A stretch of DNA of 64,000 nucleotides from DASWZN01 sp036404435 (GTDB lineage Bacteria > Acidobacteriota > Terriglobia > Bryobacterales > Bryobacteraceae): contig DASWZN010000012.1 of NCBI GenBank assembly GCA_036404435.1, forward strand, positions 1-64,000, given 5' to 3'. Made by a program: the position numbers and the translations under genes. A model generated the notes under the pieces. The model searched no databases. It had not been told where the DNA came from and saw only the letters and a program-made list of their open reading frames with translations. Every line of letters starts with the position of its first letter. Positions within the stretch are counted from its first letter, which is position 1. Below are positions 41,213 through 53,478 of this stretch, one piece after another.

Positions 41213-43225
41213 ATGATGAGAGCACTCGCCGCCCTCGCCGCGGCTGCGCTTGGAGCCCCGGCAGCGACCCCGGCCCCGGATCTCATGCCCCTGCCTGCGT
41301 CGATTTCCTGGGGCGACGGCAAGCTGGCCATCGATGTGACCTTCCGTATCGCCCTGGCCGGCTACCGCGACCCACGCCTCACCGCCGCCGCCGCCCGCCT
41401 CCCCGCGCGGCTGACCCGCCATACCGGCATCCCGATCCCGCCCGCTCAGGGCGACGCCGCCACCGCGACCCTGGTGATTGAGTGCCAGGGGCCGGGCGAA
41501 AGGGTGCAATCGCCGCGCGAAGACGAGTCCTACCGGCTCGACGTCACTCCCCAACAGGCGCGCATCGCAGCCGCCACTCCTGTCGGCGCGCTGCACGGGA
41601 TCGAGACCTTCCTCCAGCTCGTAGGTCCCGGCCCGGGCGGGTTTGCCGTGCCGGCGCTGCGCATCGAGGATAAGCCGCGCTTCGCCTGGCGCGGCCTGAT
41701 GATCGACGTCTCGCGCCACTTCCTGCCCGTGGAGGCGATCGAGCGCAACCTCGACGGCATGGCCGCCGTGAAGCTCAACGTGCTTCACTGGCACCTCTCG
41801 GACGACCAGGGCTTTCGCGTCGAGAGCCGCCGCTTTCCCAAGCTGCAGCAACTGGCCTCCGACGGCCTGTACTACACCCAGGACCAGGTCCGGCGCGTCA
41901 TCGCCTACGCCCGCGAGCACGGCATCCGCGTGGTGCCCGAGTTCGACATGCCAGGCCACTCGACGGCCTGGTTCGCGGCCTACCCCGAGTTGGCCAGCGC
42001 GCCGGGACCGTACCACATCGAGCGCGGTTTTGGTGTGTTCGATCCCTGCATGGACCCCAGCCGCGAACCGACCTTCCGGTTCCTCGACGCCTTCATCGGA
42101 GAAATGGCGGCGCTGTTTCCCGATGAGTATTTCCACACCGGCGGCGACGAGGTCAACGGCAAGGACTGGGACCGCACGCCTCGCATCCGCCGGTTCAAGC
42201 GCGCGCACGGCTTCAAGACCAACGAAGCCCTGCAGGCGTACTTCAGCCGACGCGTCCACGCCATCGTGATGGCGCACGGCAAGAAGGTGATCGGCTGGGA
42301 CGAAATCCTCGACCCCGCGCTGGCCAAAAGCTCGGTGGTGCAGGTCTGGCGCAACTCGCGGGTTCTCGCCGACGCGGCGCGGCAGGGCCATCAGGTGATC
42401 CTTTCGAACGGCTACTACCTGGACCTGATGCAGCCGGCGGCTTTCCACTACGGCATCGATCCGCTGGGCGGGGAAGCGGCCGGGCTAAGCGCCGCCGAGA
42501 AGTCCCGCGTCCTGGGCGGGGAAGCCTGCCAGTGGTCCGAGTTGATCGACAGCGAAAATGCCGATTTCCGGATCTGGCCGCGAATGGCCGCTATCGCCGA
42601 GCGCCTCTGGTCCGCACCCGACGTGACCGATGTCGGCTCCATGTATCGCCGGCTGGAATCGGCCAGCGTGCGGCTCGAGTATCTAGGCCTGACGCATCGC
42701 TCGGTTCAGGGGCCGATGCTGGATCGCATCGCCGGTGACCGCCCCGCGGGCGCGCTCCGGACGCTGGCCGCAGCCCTCGAGCCGGTGAAGGGTTATGGGC
42801 GCCACGCAGCGCGGGATTACACGTCGTCGAGGCCGCTGAATCGCATGGTGGACGCCACGCCGGCCGAAAGCGCCGCGGCGCGTGAGTTCTCGGAAGCAGT
42901 GGATGCGCTGTTGGCGGGCGACCAGACCCAGCGCGAGCGCGTCCGCCAGCGGCTCACCGCGTGGCGAGACCAGTACGAAGCGCTGAAGCCGGTCTTCAGC
43001 GCGTCCTCCCTGGCCGCCGAAATCGAACCGGTTTCGCGCGACGTCTCGGTTGTGGCCGCGGCCGGCCTCCAAGCCCTCGATTCGTCCGCGCCTCCAGGCT
43101 GGCCGGAGCTTCTGGACCGTGCGAGGAAGCCTCAGGTCGAGCTGCTCATCGTGATCCTCGACCCCGTGCGAAGGCTGGTACAGGCGGCTAGTGCCCCACC
43201 GCCGAATGCTGCGAACACGCCGTGA
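41213..43225 (+). CDS. Beta-N-acetylhexosaminidase, GH20
   Basis: 670-aa exported enzyme removing terminal beta-GlcNAc or GalNAc. A short Sec signal lies at 1-20, the GH20b N-domain at 25-150, and the catalytic barrel from FAWRGLMIDVSRHFLP (about 157) with NVLHWHLSDDQGFR, the catalytic Asp-Glu pair in HTGGDEVNG (about 308) and GGEACQWSE. The C-terminal 150 residues are helical. ATG 41213 or 41216 are both possible; GTG 41207 would add two residues. Substrate-assisted mechanism is family knowledge. Chitin or peptidoglycan fragment use is inference. Confidence 0.93.
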   Translation: MMRALAALAAAALGAPAATPAPDLMPLPASISWGDGKLAIDVTFRIALAGYRDPRLTAAAARLPARLTRHTGIPIPPAQGDAATATLVIECQGPGERVQSPREDESYRLDVTPQQARIAAATPVGALHGIETFLQLVGPGPGGFAVPALRIEDKPRFAWRGLMIDVSRHFLPVEAIERNLDGMAAVKLNVLHWHLSDDQGFRVESRRFPKLQQLASDGLYYTQDQVRRVIAYAREHGIRVVPEFDMPGHSTAWFAAYPELASAPGPYHIERGFGVFDPCMDPSREPTFRFLDAFIGEMAALFPDEYFHTGGDEVNGKDWDRTPRIRRFKRAHGFKTNEALQAYFSRRVHAIVMAHGKKVIGWDEILDPALAKSSVVQVWRNSRVLADAARQGHQVILSNGYYLDLMQPAAFHYGIDPLGGEAAGLSAAEKSRVLGGEACQWSELIDSENADFRIWPRMAAIAERLWSAPDVTDVGSMYRRLESASVRLEYLGLTHRSVQGPMLDRIAGDRPAGALRTLAAALEPVKGYGRHAARDYTSSRPLNRMVDATPAESAAAREFSEAVDALLAGDQTQRERVRQRLTAWRDQYEALKPVFSASSLAAEIEPVSRDVSVVAAAGLQALDSSAPPGWPELLDRARKPQVELLIVILDPVRRLVQAASAPPPNAANTP

Positions 43226-43700
43226 TGGCGCCGTTCGGGTCGATGGCGGCGCCGCCCCTCTCGACGTACTGAATCCGGCCGTCGCGGTCGATGACGAACG
43301 TGGTCCTGAAGGCCAGCTTGTGCGTCTCCATCAGTACGCCGTACGCCTGCGCGCCCTTCCCGTCGGAATCGCTCAGCAGCGGAAAAGTGAGCTTCAGCTC
43401 CGCCGCCCAGCGTTTCAGCGAATCGAGATCGTCCGTGCCGATTCCAAACACCTGGTACCCGCTCTCCTCGAACTTCTGGATGCCAGCCTGGTATGCCTGC
43501 ATTTCCTGAGTCGAACTGCCGGTGAAGGCCTTGATAACAAACGCCAGCACCACGCCCTTCTTGCCCCGGAGATCGGAGAGCTTCACGTCGCCCCCGGTCG
43601 TGGAGGGCAGGGTCAGCTCCGGGGCCATATCGCCGGCATTCAGGTTCGGGCGCGGGGCCGGGGCCTGGAGCAAAACGCAAAGCAAGAGCCACACCCGCAT
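43188..43700 (-). CDS. Peroxiredoxin-like protein lacking the peroxidatic cysteine
   Basis: 170 aa, thioredoxin-fold AhpC/TSA family with a short hydrophobic N-terminus (signal or anchor, 1-13). PELTLPSTTGGDVKLSDLRG and the FVIKAFT strand are intact, but the usual TPGCT motif reads TGSST: S62-S63 stand where the reactive Cys is expected. Codons there are AGT TCG, so neither Sec nor Cys is encoded. The only late Cys is C162. Peroxidase chemistry by the normal route is therefore unlikely. The 3' end overlaps the GH20 gene by 38 bases; divergent from phzF. Confidence 0.82.
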   Translation of the reverse strand: MRVWLLLCVLLQAPAPRPNLNAGDMAPELTLPSTTGGDVKLSDLRGKKGVVLAFVIKAFTGSSTQEMQAYQAGIQKFEESGYQVFGIGTDDLDSLKRWAAELKLTFPLLSDSDGKGAQAYGVLMETHKLAFRTTFVIDRDGRIQYVERGGAAIDPNGAITACSQHSAVGH

Positions 43701-43707
43701 GAGACCG

Positions 43708-43713
43708 AGCGTA
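43708..43713 (-). promoter_or_regulatory. -10 hexamer of the peroxiredoxin-like gene
   Basis: TACGCT, minus strand, seven bases before ATG 43700; no ribosome site. Confidence 0.45.
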
Positions 43714-43740
43714 CCGCGGGCGCGTGCCGAGGGGCAAGGC

Positions 43741-43746
43741 TACACT
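43741..43746 (+). promoter_or_regulatory. -10 hexamer of leaderless phzF
   Basis: TACACT nine bases before GTG 43756. Confidence 0.45.
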
Positions 43747-43755
43747 GGTTCTATC

Positions 43756-44535
43756 GTGAGACTCCCTCTCTACCAGATCGACGCCTTCACGGGCCGCCTG
43801 TTTGCCGGCAACCCTGCGGCCGTCTGCCCGCTTGACCAGTGGCTGGAAGCCTCCACCATGCAGGCCATCGCGGCCGAGAACAACCTCTCCGAGACCGCCT
43901 TCTTCGTGCGCCGCGGCGATGGTTACGAGCTGCGCTGGTTCACGCCCGCAACCGAGGTGGATCTGTGCGGCCATGCCACCCTGGCCTCGGCCTTCGTGGT
44001 TTTCGAGTTTCTGGAGCCGGCAGCCGAGGCGGTCCGCTTTGAGACCCGCAGCGGCGAGCTGACGGTGCGGCGCCAGGACGGCCTGCTGGTCATGGACTTC
44101 CCGGCCCGCCCGCCCGAGCCCTGCGCTCCCGACCCGGCGCTGGCCGCCGCGCTCGGGAAGGCCCCCCGCGAACTCTGGGAAACGCGGGACTACCTGGCCG
44201 TCTACGAGTCCGAGGAGGACGTCCGGTCACTTGCGCCCGATATGAAGGCCCTGGCGGCCGTGGGGCACTTCGCGGTGTGCGTCACGGCGCCGGGCCGCGA
44301 GGCCGATTTCGTCTCCCGGTTCTTTGCCCCGGCCAGCGGCGTTCCGGAGGACCCCGTCACCGGCTCCGCCCACTGCGCCTTGGCGCCCTACTGGTCCAGG
44401 CGGCTGGGCAAGAAGGACCTTCATGCCCTACAGGTCTCGGCTCGCGGCGGCGAGCTGTTTTGCCATGACGGCGGCGACCGGGTCCGGATCGCCGGCCAGG
44501 CCGTGAAGTACCTCGAAGGGTTCATCAGCCTGTAG
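43756..44535 (+). CDS. PhzF-family isomerase/epimerase
   Basis: 259-aa diaminopimelate-epimerase-fold enzyme. Catalytic E46 lies in NNLSETAFF; conserved VDLCGHATLASAF and GVPEDPVTGSAHCALAP blocks are present. Despite the name, most homologues act on small metabolites of unknown identity and have no phenazine link; no phenazine genes are near. GTG 43756 is used since the homologous start RLPLYQIDAF follows immediately. The 233 bp after it carry the rrf2 promoter. Confidence 0.92.
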   Translation: MRLPLYQIDAFTGRLFAGNPAAVCPLDQWLEASTMQAIAAENNLSETAFFVRRGDGYELRWFTPATEVDLCGHATLASAFVVFEFLEPAAEAVRFETRSGELTVRRQDGLLVMDFPARPPEPCAPDPALAAALGKAPRELWETRDYLAVYESEEDVRSLAPDMKALAAVGHFAVCVTAPGREADFVSRFFAPASGVPEDPVTGSAHCALAPYWSRRLGKKDLHALQVSARGGELFCHDGGDRVRIAGQAVKYLEGFISL

Positions 44536-44768
44536 GCCGGGGCGGGTCCCGCTCCCTTACGGTCGCGGTTCGGTGCTGCGGGGCGAACGGCAGCACCGCG
44601 CGCGTAAGCAAGCGGTCAATGACCTTCGAGGCGGGTGGTTTTGCCCCGCCGCCCCCCAAAACCACCCTGCCAGGGGATGGACTCTGAAATTCCTGTTGCG
44701 TTTTTCGTTAAGATCTTTCAAGATAAAAGAGTACTGATGGGGGCGTCCAAAGGGGAGAACAACCTACG

Positions 44769-45245
44769 ATGATCTATTCACGGTCGACTGAATACGCGAT
44801 TCGCGCCTTCGTGAACCTGGCTCAGGTTCCGGAAGGCAAGTACGCGATGGTCAAGAACATTGCCGAGCAAGAGGGCATTCCGGCCCACTTTTTGGCGAAG
44901 ATCCTGCAGCAACTGGCGCGGAAGGGCCTGCTGAAGTCCAGCAAGGGACCGACCGGCGGGTTCTGCCTTCGCACGCCGTCCAAGGACATCAGCCTCATCC
45001 AGCTTGTCGAAGCGCTGGACGGGCTGACCGATTACCAAAAGTGCGTCAGCGGGCTTTCCGAATGCAACGACGACGCACCTTGCGGCATGCACGATTCCTG
45101 GAAGACTCTCCGTTCGCGTATCATGGATTATTTAGAGAAGACTACGATCCAAGATCTGGCCACGGCGCTGGCGGAGAAGCGGAAGGCGCTCGAAAAGCCC
45201 CGCAAAGGCAAGAAGGTGGCCGCGGCCGGCAGCAAGAAGAGCTGA
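44769..45245 (+). CDS. Rrf2/IscR-like regulator with cysteine triad
   Basis: 158-aa winged-helix regulator. The HTH occupies residues 2-62 (STEYAIRAFVNLAQVP, IPAHFLAKILQQLARKGLL), followed by the GGFCL wing. Three cysteines spaced C-x6-C-x5-C in KCVSGLSECNDDAPCGMH (91-108) match the Fe-S ligand pattern of IscR/NsrR, so it likely senses Fe-S status, iron or NO. A basic tail (KPRKGKKVAAAGSKKS) is unusual. GGGGAG lies upstream (44753-44758). It precedes clpP by 39 bases. It is also a candidate regulator for the sulfur island (inference). Confidence 0.88.
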   Translation: MIYSRSTEYAIRAFVNLAQVPEGKYAMVKNIAEQEGIPAHFLAKILQQLARKGLLKSSKGPTGGFCLRTPSKDISLIQLVEALDGLTDYQKCVSGLSECNDDAPCGMHDSWKTLRSRIMDYLEKTTIQDLATALAEKRKALEKPRKGKKVAAAGSKKS

Positions 45246-45284
45246 CGGCGGCCCGCTCAGTCGGGTCGCGGAGGGAGAACCCGA

Positions 45285-45902
45285 ATGGGCAATTCAGTTC
45301 TCGTCCCCATGGTGGTCGAGCAGACCTCCCGGGGCGAACGCGCGTATGACATCTATTCCCGGCTGCTCAAAGAGAACATCATCTTTTTAGGCACGCCGAT
45401 CGACGACAACGTCGCCAACCTGGTCATCGCGCAGATGCTGTTTTTGGCGGCCGAGGATCCCCAGCGGGACATCTCGCTCTACATCAACTCGCCGGGCGGC
45501 TCGATTTCGTCTGGACTGGCGATCCTGGACACGATGCGCTTCGTCGAGCCCGACATTGTCACCATCTGCGTGGGCCAGGCGGCGTCCATGGGGGCGGTGC
45601 TGCTGGCCGCCGGCACCAAGGGCAAGCGCTATAGCCTGCCGCACTCCAGAATCCTGATTCACCAGCCGTCCATGAGCGGCCTGGCCGGGCAGGCCACGGA
45701 TATCGACATCTACGCCAAGGAAATCCTGCGCATGCGGGAGATGCTGAACGAAATCCTGGCGGACTGCTCGGGCCAGCCCATGGAGCGGGTGGGGCGCGAT
45801 GTGGACCGCGATTACATCATGGACCCGGAGCAGGCGGTCGACTACGGCCTGATCGACCGGGTAATCACCAGCCGCGACCTGGCGCCCGCCGTCAAGGTGT
45901 AG
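45285..45902 (+). CDS. clpP: ATP-dependent Clp protease proteolytic subunit
   Basis: 205-aa serine peptidase forming the tetradecameric barrel used with ClpX/ClpA. S101 lies in VGQAASMGA, H126 in SRILIHQPS, and Asp within RDVDRD. GGAGGGAG precedes ATG 45285. Neither tig nor clpX is next to it, unlike the common tig-clpP-clpX order. A compact palindrome begins at its stop codon. Confidence 0.95.
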   Translation: MGNSVLVPMVVEQTSRGERAYDIYSRLLKENIIFLGTPIDDNVANLVIAQMLFLAAEDPQRDISLYINSPGGSISSGLAILDTMRFVEPDIVTICVGQAASMGAVLLAAGTKGKRYSLPHSRILIHQPSMSGLAGQATDIDIYAKEILRMREMLNEILADCSGQPMERVGRDVDRDYIMDPEQAVDYGLIDRVITSRDLAPAVKV

Positions 45903-45921
45903 GACAAGCTTCAGCTTGTCC
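45902..45921 (+). repeat. Mini-palindrome at the clpP stop
   Basis: GGACAAGCT and AGCTTGTCC with two bases between, starting within the TAG stop. A similar one (GACAGGCC/GGCCTGTC) starts at the fabF stop at 60921. It may act as an mRNA 3' hairpin; no T-tract. Confidence 0.5.
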
Positions 45922-46201
45922 CGTTGGACTACTATGATGACCGTCCTGCACGCCGTTCAATGGCCGCTGGCCTGTCTCTGCGGCGTGCTGGCCGGCCTCA
46001 TCGCCCGCAGGCGGAAACTCTCCGGGGTGGAAGCCTATGCCCTGGCGCTCGTCCCCGGCGTGTTGATCTACATCGCTTCGGAAGTCTTCGGCCCCGCCAG
46101 GACGCCGCGCGACCAGCAGCCCTGGCTGGGGCTCCTCATTTGGGCGGCGTGGTCGGCGTTCGGAGTCATCGCCGGATCCAGCCACGTCCGCAAGCGCAGG
46201 A

Positions 46202-47749
<1,548 letters not shown>

Positions 47750-47814
47750 ACAGGCGGCAGTCCCCTATCTTATCAGGCGCCGTGGGGCAGGCGGTTTCGC
47801 CTGCCCTCGCTCCC

Positions 47815-48087
47815 TCACTCGGCGTCCGGGGGCTGCGGGGGCTTTTCGGCCGTGCGCTCTACGCCCACCGTGAAGTGCGCCGCCATCCCCGCCAGCGCGC
47901 CCACGGCCGCGATTACCGGGGCGACGATGGCCCCGATAGCCGCGACCGTCAGCGGAACCTCCATGAACGTGTGCCCCTTGTCGTCCTTGATGATCACGCG
48001 CCGCACGTTGCCTTCGTGGATGAGCTCCGCCACCCTGTCGGCCAGGTCCTTCCCCAACACTTTCAGTTCTTCGTAGATCTTTTCCAT
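47815..48087 (-). CDS. DUF4342 protein
   Basis: 90 aa: EELKVLGKDLADRVAELIHEGN helix, RRVIIKDDKGHTFMEVPLTVAA beta segment, a hydrophobic helix (AIVAPVIAAVGALAGMAA) and an acidic tail. DUF4342 members are small, probably membrane-associated proteins of unknown function, sometimes fused to UBA-like domains. ATG 48087 lies six bases after TACCAT with no ribosome site. Confidence 0.85.
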   Translation of the reverse strand: MEKIYEELKVLGKDLADRVAELIHEGNVRRVIIKDDKGHTFMEVPLTVAAIGAIVAPVIAAVGALAGMAAHFTVGVERTAEKPPQPPDAE

Positions 48088-48093
48088 GCGGCG

Positions 48094-48099
48094 ATGGTA
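48094..48099 (-). promoter_or_regulatory. -10 hexamer of the DUF4342 gene
   Basis: TACCAT, minus strand, six bases before ATG 48087. Confidence 0.4.
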
Positions 48100-48133
48100 T
48101 CGCAGGGTGGGGGCTGGGCACAAACGCCAAGCG

Positions 48134-49927
48134 TTAGGGCTCGTCCATCCGCTCATTCTCGACCTTCGAGCCGGTCGCGCCATGCGGGAAGAGACGTTTG
48201 ATCGCGCGCGTGAGCACCTCCACGGAAGTGGCTGCCAGGGCACGGTTCGCAAAAACGCGACCGGAGCCGGAGATCTCCGCCAAGAAATCCGAGAAGGGCA
48301 CCATCCGGTCGGGCGACCACCTGGAGTACTCTGCCAGGAACTCGCGAAGTCCGCAGCGCTCAACGGAGACCTCCAACAGTTCCAGATCTTCCACGGTAAG
48401 GACCACAGGTGCGAGGATCCGAAGATGCCCGCTGGCAAACTCGCCGGGCCCGGCTTCCCCATGAAGCGAGAGCGCTCTCCGGAACTCTTCGACGATGAAG
48501 GTGCCAAATCCCGGAGACCCTGATAGTCGGTCATGTACGACAATAACGGGGTACACTCTTCGCACAGCCTCGAACTCGTTGTTGGGTCCGAACCATCGAC
48601 GCGTCACCAACGCGTTGACAATCCGTGCCAACTGGCCGACACCCTTCACGGACTCGTCCACTACGCTGAACCGCTTGCGCAGCAAACCCAGCAGGGCATC
48701 TGAGCTTTCAGGTGACAGCGCCGATTCTTGCCCCCACACGGCTTTGATTTCAAATAGCACCAATTCAGTGACGTAGTTCAGACAGGCGTCGACTTCATAC
48801 TGGCCGCCATACTGGTCCCGGCCCTCGACGTTGCACGACAAGGGCGTAACCAGACTAGGTGCCGCCTTCGGGAAGGCCCTCCTGAGCGCATCGCATACAT
48901 ACCGCTCAAAAGCTCTTCCGAAGACCTCAAAAACACGGTTTGCGTCGGAGCGAGGTAGAACATGAAACAGCGGGCCCACCGAGCATTTTTCGGCTGAGAA
49001 TACGGGGTCCATGAGAATCAGACGTCGATCCGCGGTCCTGAGGATTGGTCGCTCCCGCAACGGTCTGTAGTCGTAGGGGCAAGTTTCGGATGGCGACGGC
49101 GTTTCACGGTCGACACCTGGCCAGAGGGAAGCCCGCAAATCGTCAGGGGACTGAGACTCGAGAGCCAAGAATCGCCGAAGCAACTCCGGACACGCAGTGT
49201 TTTCTGCTGCTGTGTCCGCGCTGAATATGGTCGCTTCGCGGTTCGGCTTCGCGTAGTTGGTGATCAAGGCGCCCCAGCAGATGAAGTAGTCCTCCGTCGA
49301 CAAGTGCGTTGCAGATTCAAATGCCGATTCGAAGCCCGCGTCCACGAGCGGGACGTACTCGCGAAAGAGTTGCCAACCTCGGCCGAGGCTTTGTGAGAGT
49401 TCACCGGGTGTCAGGCTGCCTTCCATGCCCTCACGCAAAGGGCCTAACGAACGTGTCCGCGCGGCGTCAAGGCCGTCAGCAAGATTAACAGCGTCGCCAT
49501 ATACACGGCGTGCCCACAAATCACTCGCGATGAGACAAGCTTGGGCAAAGGTCCCCCGCACTTCAGGATCGTCGAACGTAGTCCCGTCACCACTTTGATC
49601 ATCGCAGTACAGTGCCGCCCAGCGGAGAAGCTCTAAGATCTGGCCGCGGAAAAAGATCGTGACACTGCCTGGGGGACGCTGTTGGTCGTGGCAGAATCGA
49701 TCCAAAAGCGTGATTTCTGCCCGTGACAGGAGTGCTCTAAGGCCAAATGCCTGCCGCTGCTCGTGACTCACCCCGGATTGACCGGACACGACGCTGTTGA
49801 GCCGGGCGCACCAGAATAGTACGTCGGTTCGGCTCAATCGCCGCAAGCGAGATACGAAGGTAGCGAATGTCGGCTCTAGCCCGGGAAAGATCGCTGAAAT
49901 CGGCGCATAGATACCGATGTGCGGCAT
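48134..49927 (-). CDS. Large protein with PD-(D/E)XK nuclease-like core, unknown
   Basis: 597 aa, no recognised family. Residues 335-396 show the plan of a PD-(D/E)XK nuclease: helix FGRAFERYVCDALRRAF, strand with EVDACL (D380) and, 12 residues on, VLFEIKA (E393-x-K395). The N-terminal 330 residues are helical with several Trp/Tyr (DYFICWGALITNYAKP). No helicase, methylase or cognate partner lies beside it. Codon choice looks less GC-biased than in ntrXY (more AAT, CAA, TCG), suggesting acquisition. It could be a stand-alone defence or repair nuclease. The core call is by motif only. Confidence 0.6.
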   Translation of the reverse strand: MPHIGIYAPISAIFPGLEPTFATFVSRLRRLSRTDVLFWCARLNSVVSGQSGVSHEQRQAFGLRALLSRAEITLLDRFCHDQQRPPGSVTIFFRGQILELLRWAALYCDDQSGDGTTFDDPEVRGTFAQACLIASDLWARRVYGDAVNLADGLDAARTRSLGPLREGMEGSLTPGELSQSLGRGWQLFREYVPLVDAGFESAFESATHLSTEDYFICWGALITNYAKPNREATIFSADTAAENTACPELLRRFLALESQSPDDLRASLWPGVDRETPSPSETCPYDYRPLRERPILRTADRRLILMDPVFSAEKCSVGPLFHVLPRSDANRVFEVFGRAFERYVCDALRRAFPKAAPSLVTPLSCNVEGRDQYGGQYEVDACLNYVTELVLFEIKAVWGQESALSPESSDALLGLLRKRFSVVDESVKGVGQLARIVNALVTRRWFGPNNEFEAVRRVYPVIVVHDRLSGSPGFGTFIVEEFRRALSLHGEAGPGEFASGHLRILAPVVLTVEDLELLEVSVERCGLREFLAEYSRWSPDRMVPFSDFLAEISGSGRVFANRALAATSVEVLTRAIKRLFPHGATGSKVENERMDEP

Positions 49928-49945
49928 GGCTTGTCGGCCTTGCTC

Positions 49946-51312
<1,367 letters not shown>

Positions 51313-51316
<4 letters not shown>

Positions 51317-53382
51317 ACGCGCGCCTCCGCCGCCTTGGGCTCGGCATCGCCCGCCACCAGCGCGGGAATCTCGACGATGAAGCGCGCGCCCTGCGGCGTG
51401 TTGTCCTCGACGCGTATAGTGCCGTTGTGCTCGGAAAGAATATGGCTCACGATCGCCAACCCGAGCCCCGTCCCCCGGCGCTTGGTCGAAAAGTACGGCA
51501 GGAAGAGGCGGTCTTTGTCTTCCGGCGAAATGCCGCAGCCGGTATCCGCCACCGTTAGCTCGATGGTCTCGGCGCCCGCAGCCTGCGTGGTCACCCACAG
51601 GTGCTTCAACAGCGAATCCTGCATAGACTCCGCGGCATTGTCCACCAGGTTCACCACCGCGCGCTTCAAGTGCTCGCGGTCTCCGTTCACCAGCGGCAGC
51701 CCCGGCGCCAGCACCTTGTGGATCTCGATGCCGTCCAGGCGCCCGGCAAACACCCCCAGCGCGCCTTCGACGATCTCGTTGACGTCGCAAGGCGCCGGAT
51801 TCGCGGCCGGGAACCGCGCGAACTGCGAAAACTCGTTCACCAGCGTCTTGACCGATTCGACTTCGTCGGCGATCGTCTCCGTGCACTCCCGCAGGATGCT
51901 CATGCTCTCCGGCGGAAGGTCCAGGCGCTCGATCTGCCTGGCGATCCGGTCGCTGCACAGCGCGATCGGCGTTAGCGGATTCTTGATTTCGTGCGCGATC
52001 CGGCGGGCCACTTCGTGCCACGCGGCCAGCCGCTGCATGTGCAGCAGGTCGCTGGTGTCCTCGATCACGATCACGAAGCCGGAAGTCAGTTTTTCTTCCA
52101 GGGCGGCCACGGTGACCGACAATTGCCGCGTCCCGCGCGCGCCGGCCAGTTCGATCTGGCGCTGCGTAGCTCCGGTGCGCCGGGCGCGCTTCATCATGTA
52201 CTTCAGCTCCGTCGTGTCGTCGCGCGTGAACAGGTCCTCCAGGCGCGCCGCCGCGGCGACTTTCTCTTCCGAGAAAATCTGCCGGCCGGCGCGGTTGACG
52301 CGCAAAATGCGACCGTCGGAGGCGATGGAAATGACGCCGGTGGGAATGCTCTCCAGGATGGCTTCGGTGAACCGCCGCCGCATCTCCAACTCGCGGCTGT
52401 TGGACTCGAGCTCGTAGGTCATCTCGTTGAAGGCGCGCACCAGCGTGGCCAGCTCGTCCAAAGCCTTCACGCGAACCCGGTAGCCGAGATCGCCCGCGCG
52501 CACCCTACCTGCGGCCTCGAGTAGCGCCGAGATGGGATTCGAGATCTGCTTGGCCAGAAACAGCGCCAGCCACGTGGCGATGTACAGCACGAACAACGAA
52601 ATCGCCGCCAGCAGCATCAGGTAGAAATTGCGGAAGCGCCGGCGGTCGATGTTGATGCGGTCGTACTCTTTGACGTACTTCTCGATGCTCGCCTGGCGGG
52701 CGATAATGTCGTCCCGCTGCCGCACCGGAACCACGACGTAGCCTAGCGTTTTGCCGCCCGCTCTGACCGGAGCCCGCACCGACGGCGAGGAACCGGCTCC
52801 GGCTCCGCACACCGCCCGCGCGCCTGCGCCGTCCGGGCCCAGCAGCGTGGCCGCCCGCACATCGCGCTCCTGGCAGGTTTCTTCCAGAGACCCGGAGCCG
52901 GAAGAGAGCGCCTGGCGCGTCTCCTCCCGTCCGGCTAGCCAGCCGGCGTCGGATACCGCTTTCTGTTGCGCCTCCTTCTGGAGGATGTCCAGGATCTCGG
53001 CCAGATTCTGCCGAACGCCCTCAGTGGGCCGGCTGAACCAGCTCCTGAGGTTGAAATTGAGAACCGAAACGCTCCACAGCACCAGGAAGAAGACCGGCAG
53101 GAAGCTGAGCGCCAGCGCGCCGACCACCAGTTTCGTCTTGATCCGCGAGCCCTCGCGGTTGCTGCGCCGCTCGTAGTAGAGCTTGATTCCCGTGCGGAAG
53201 AGGATGAACCCGACGGTGACCGCCAGCAGGAAAACCAGGGTCGAAACGCCCCAGTACAGCAGAGTCTGTTCGGGGCTGGTCGGTGCGTAATAGCCGAATG
53301 TGAACGACCCCTCCCAGATCACGAAGGTGGCCGAGAGGATCAGCAGGACAACGCCTACACCGTAAAGGAGCCGCCGGCGCAT
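51313..53382 (-). CDS. ntrY: NtrY-type sensor histidine kinase
   Basis: 689 aa. Three or four TM helices (7-23, 42-63, 85-105 and 260-280) enclose a periplasmic sensing loop. HAMP near 285-335, PAS 345-440 (ESIPTGVISIASDGRILRVN), HisKA with HEIKNPLTPIAL (phospho-His near 468) and HATPase with NLVDNAAESM, DTGCGI and GTGLGLAIV. Couples to the downstream NtrX by an ATGA overlap. A hairpin separates it from the gene upstream. Confidence 0.92.
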
Positions 53383-53437
53383 TCATCACAATTGTAAGGC
53401 CATCCGCCATCAGCCATCAGCCGTCAGTAGTTTCCGT

Positions 53438-53468
53438 GTCTGGCCCCGGTTGAGGGCCGGGGTCTGAC
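53438..53468 (-). terminator. Hairpin upstream of ntrY, downstream of the MBL gene
   Basis: GTCTGGCCCCGG and CCGGGGTCTGAC pair over 10 of 12 positions around a 7-base loop. No T-tract; likely a transcription or mRNA boundary between the two minus-strand genes. Confidence 0.4.
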
Positions 53469-53478
53469 CGGCCATCGC

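Noticed and set aside
41099..42448. 449-codon minus-strand frame opposite the GH20 gene
   Set aside because: Antisense shadow of a gene with an intact GH20 catalytic motif.
43500..43520. Selenocysteine in the peroxiredoxin-like active site
   Set aside because: The codons are AGT TCG; there is no in-frame TGA.
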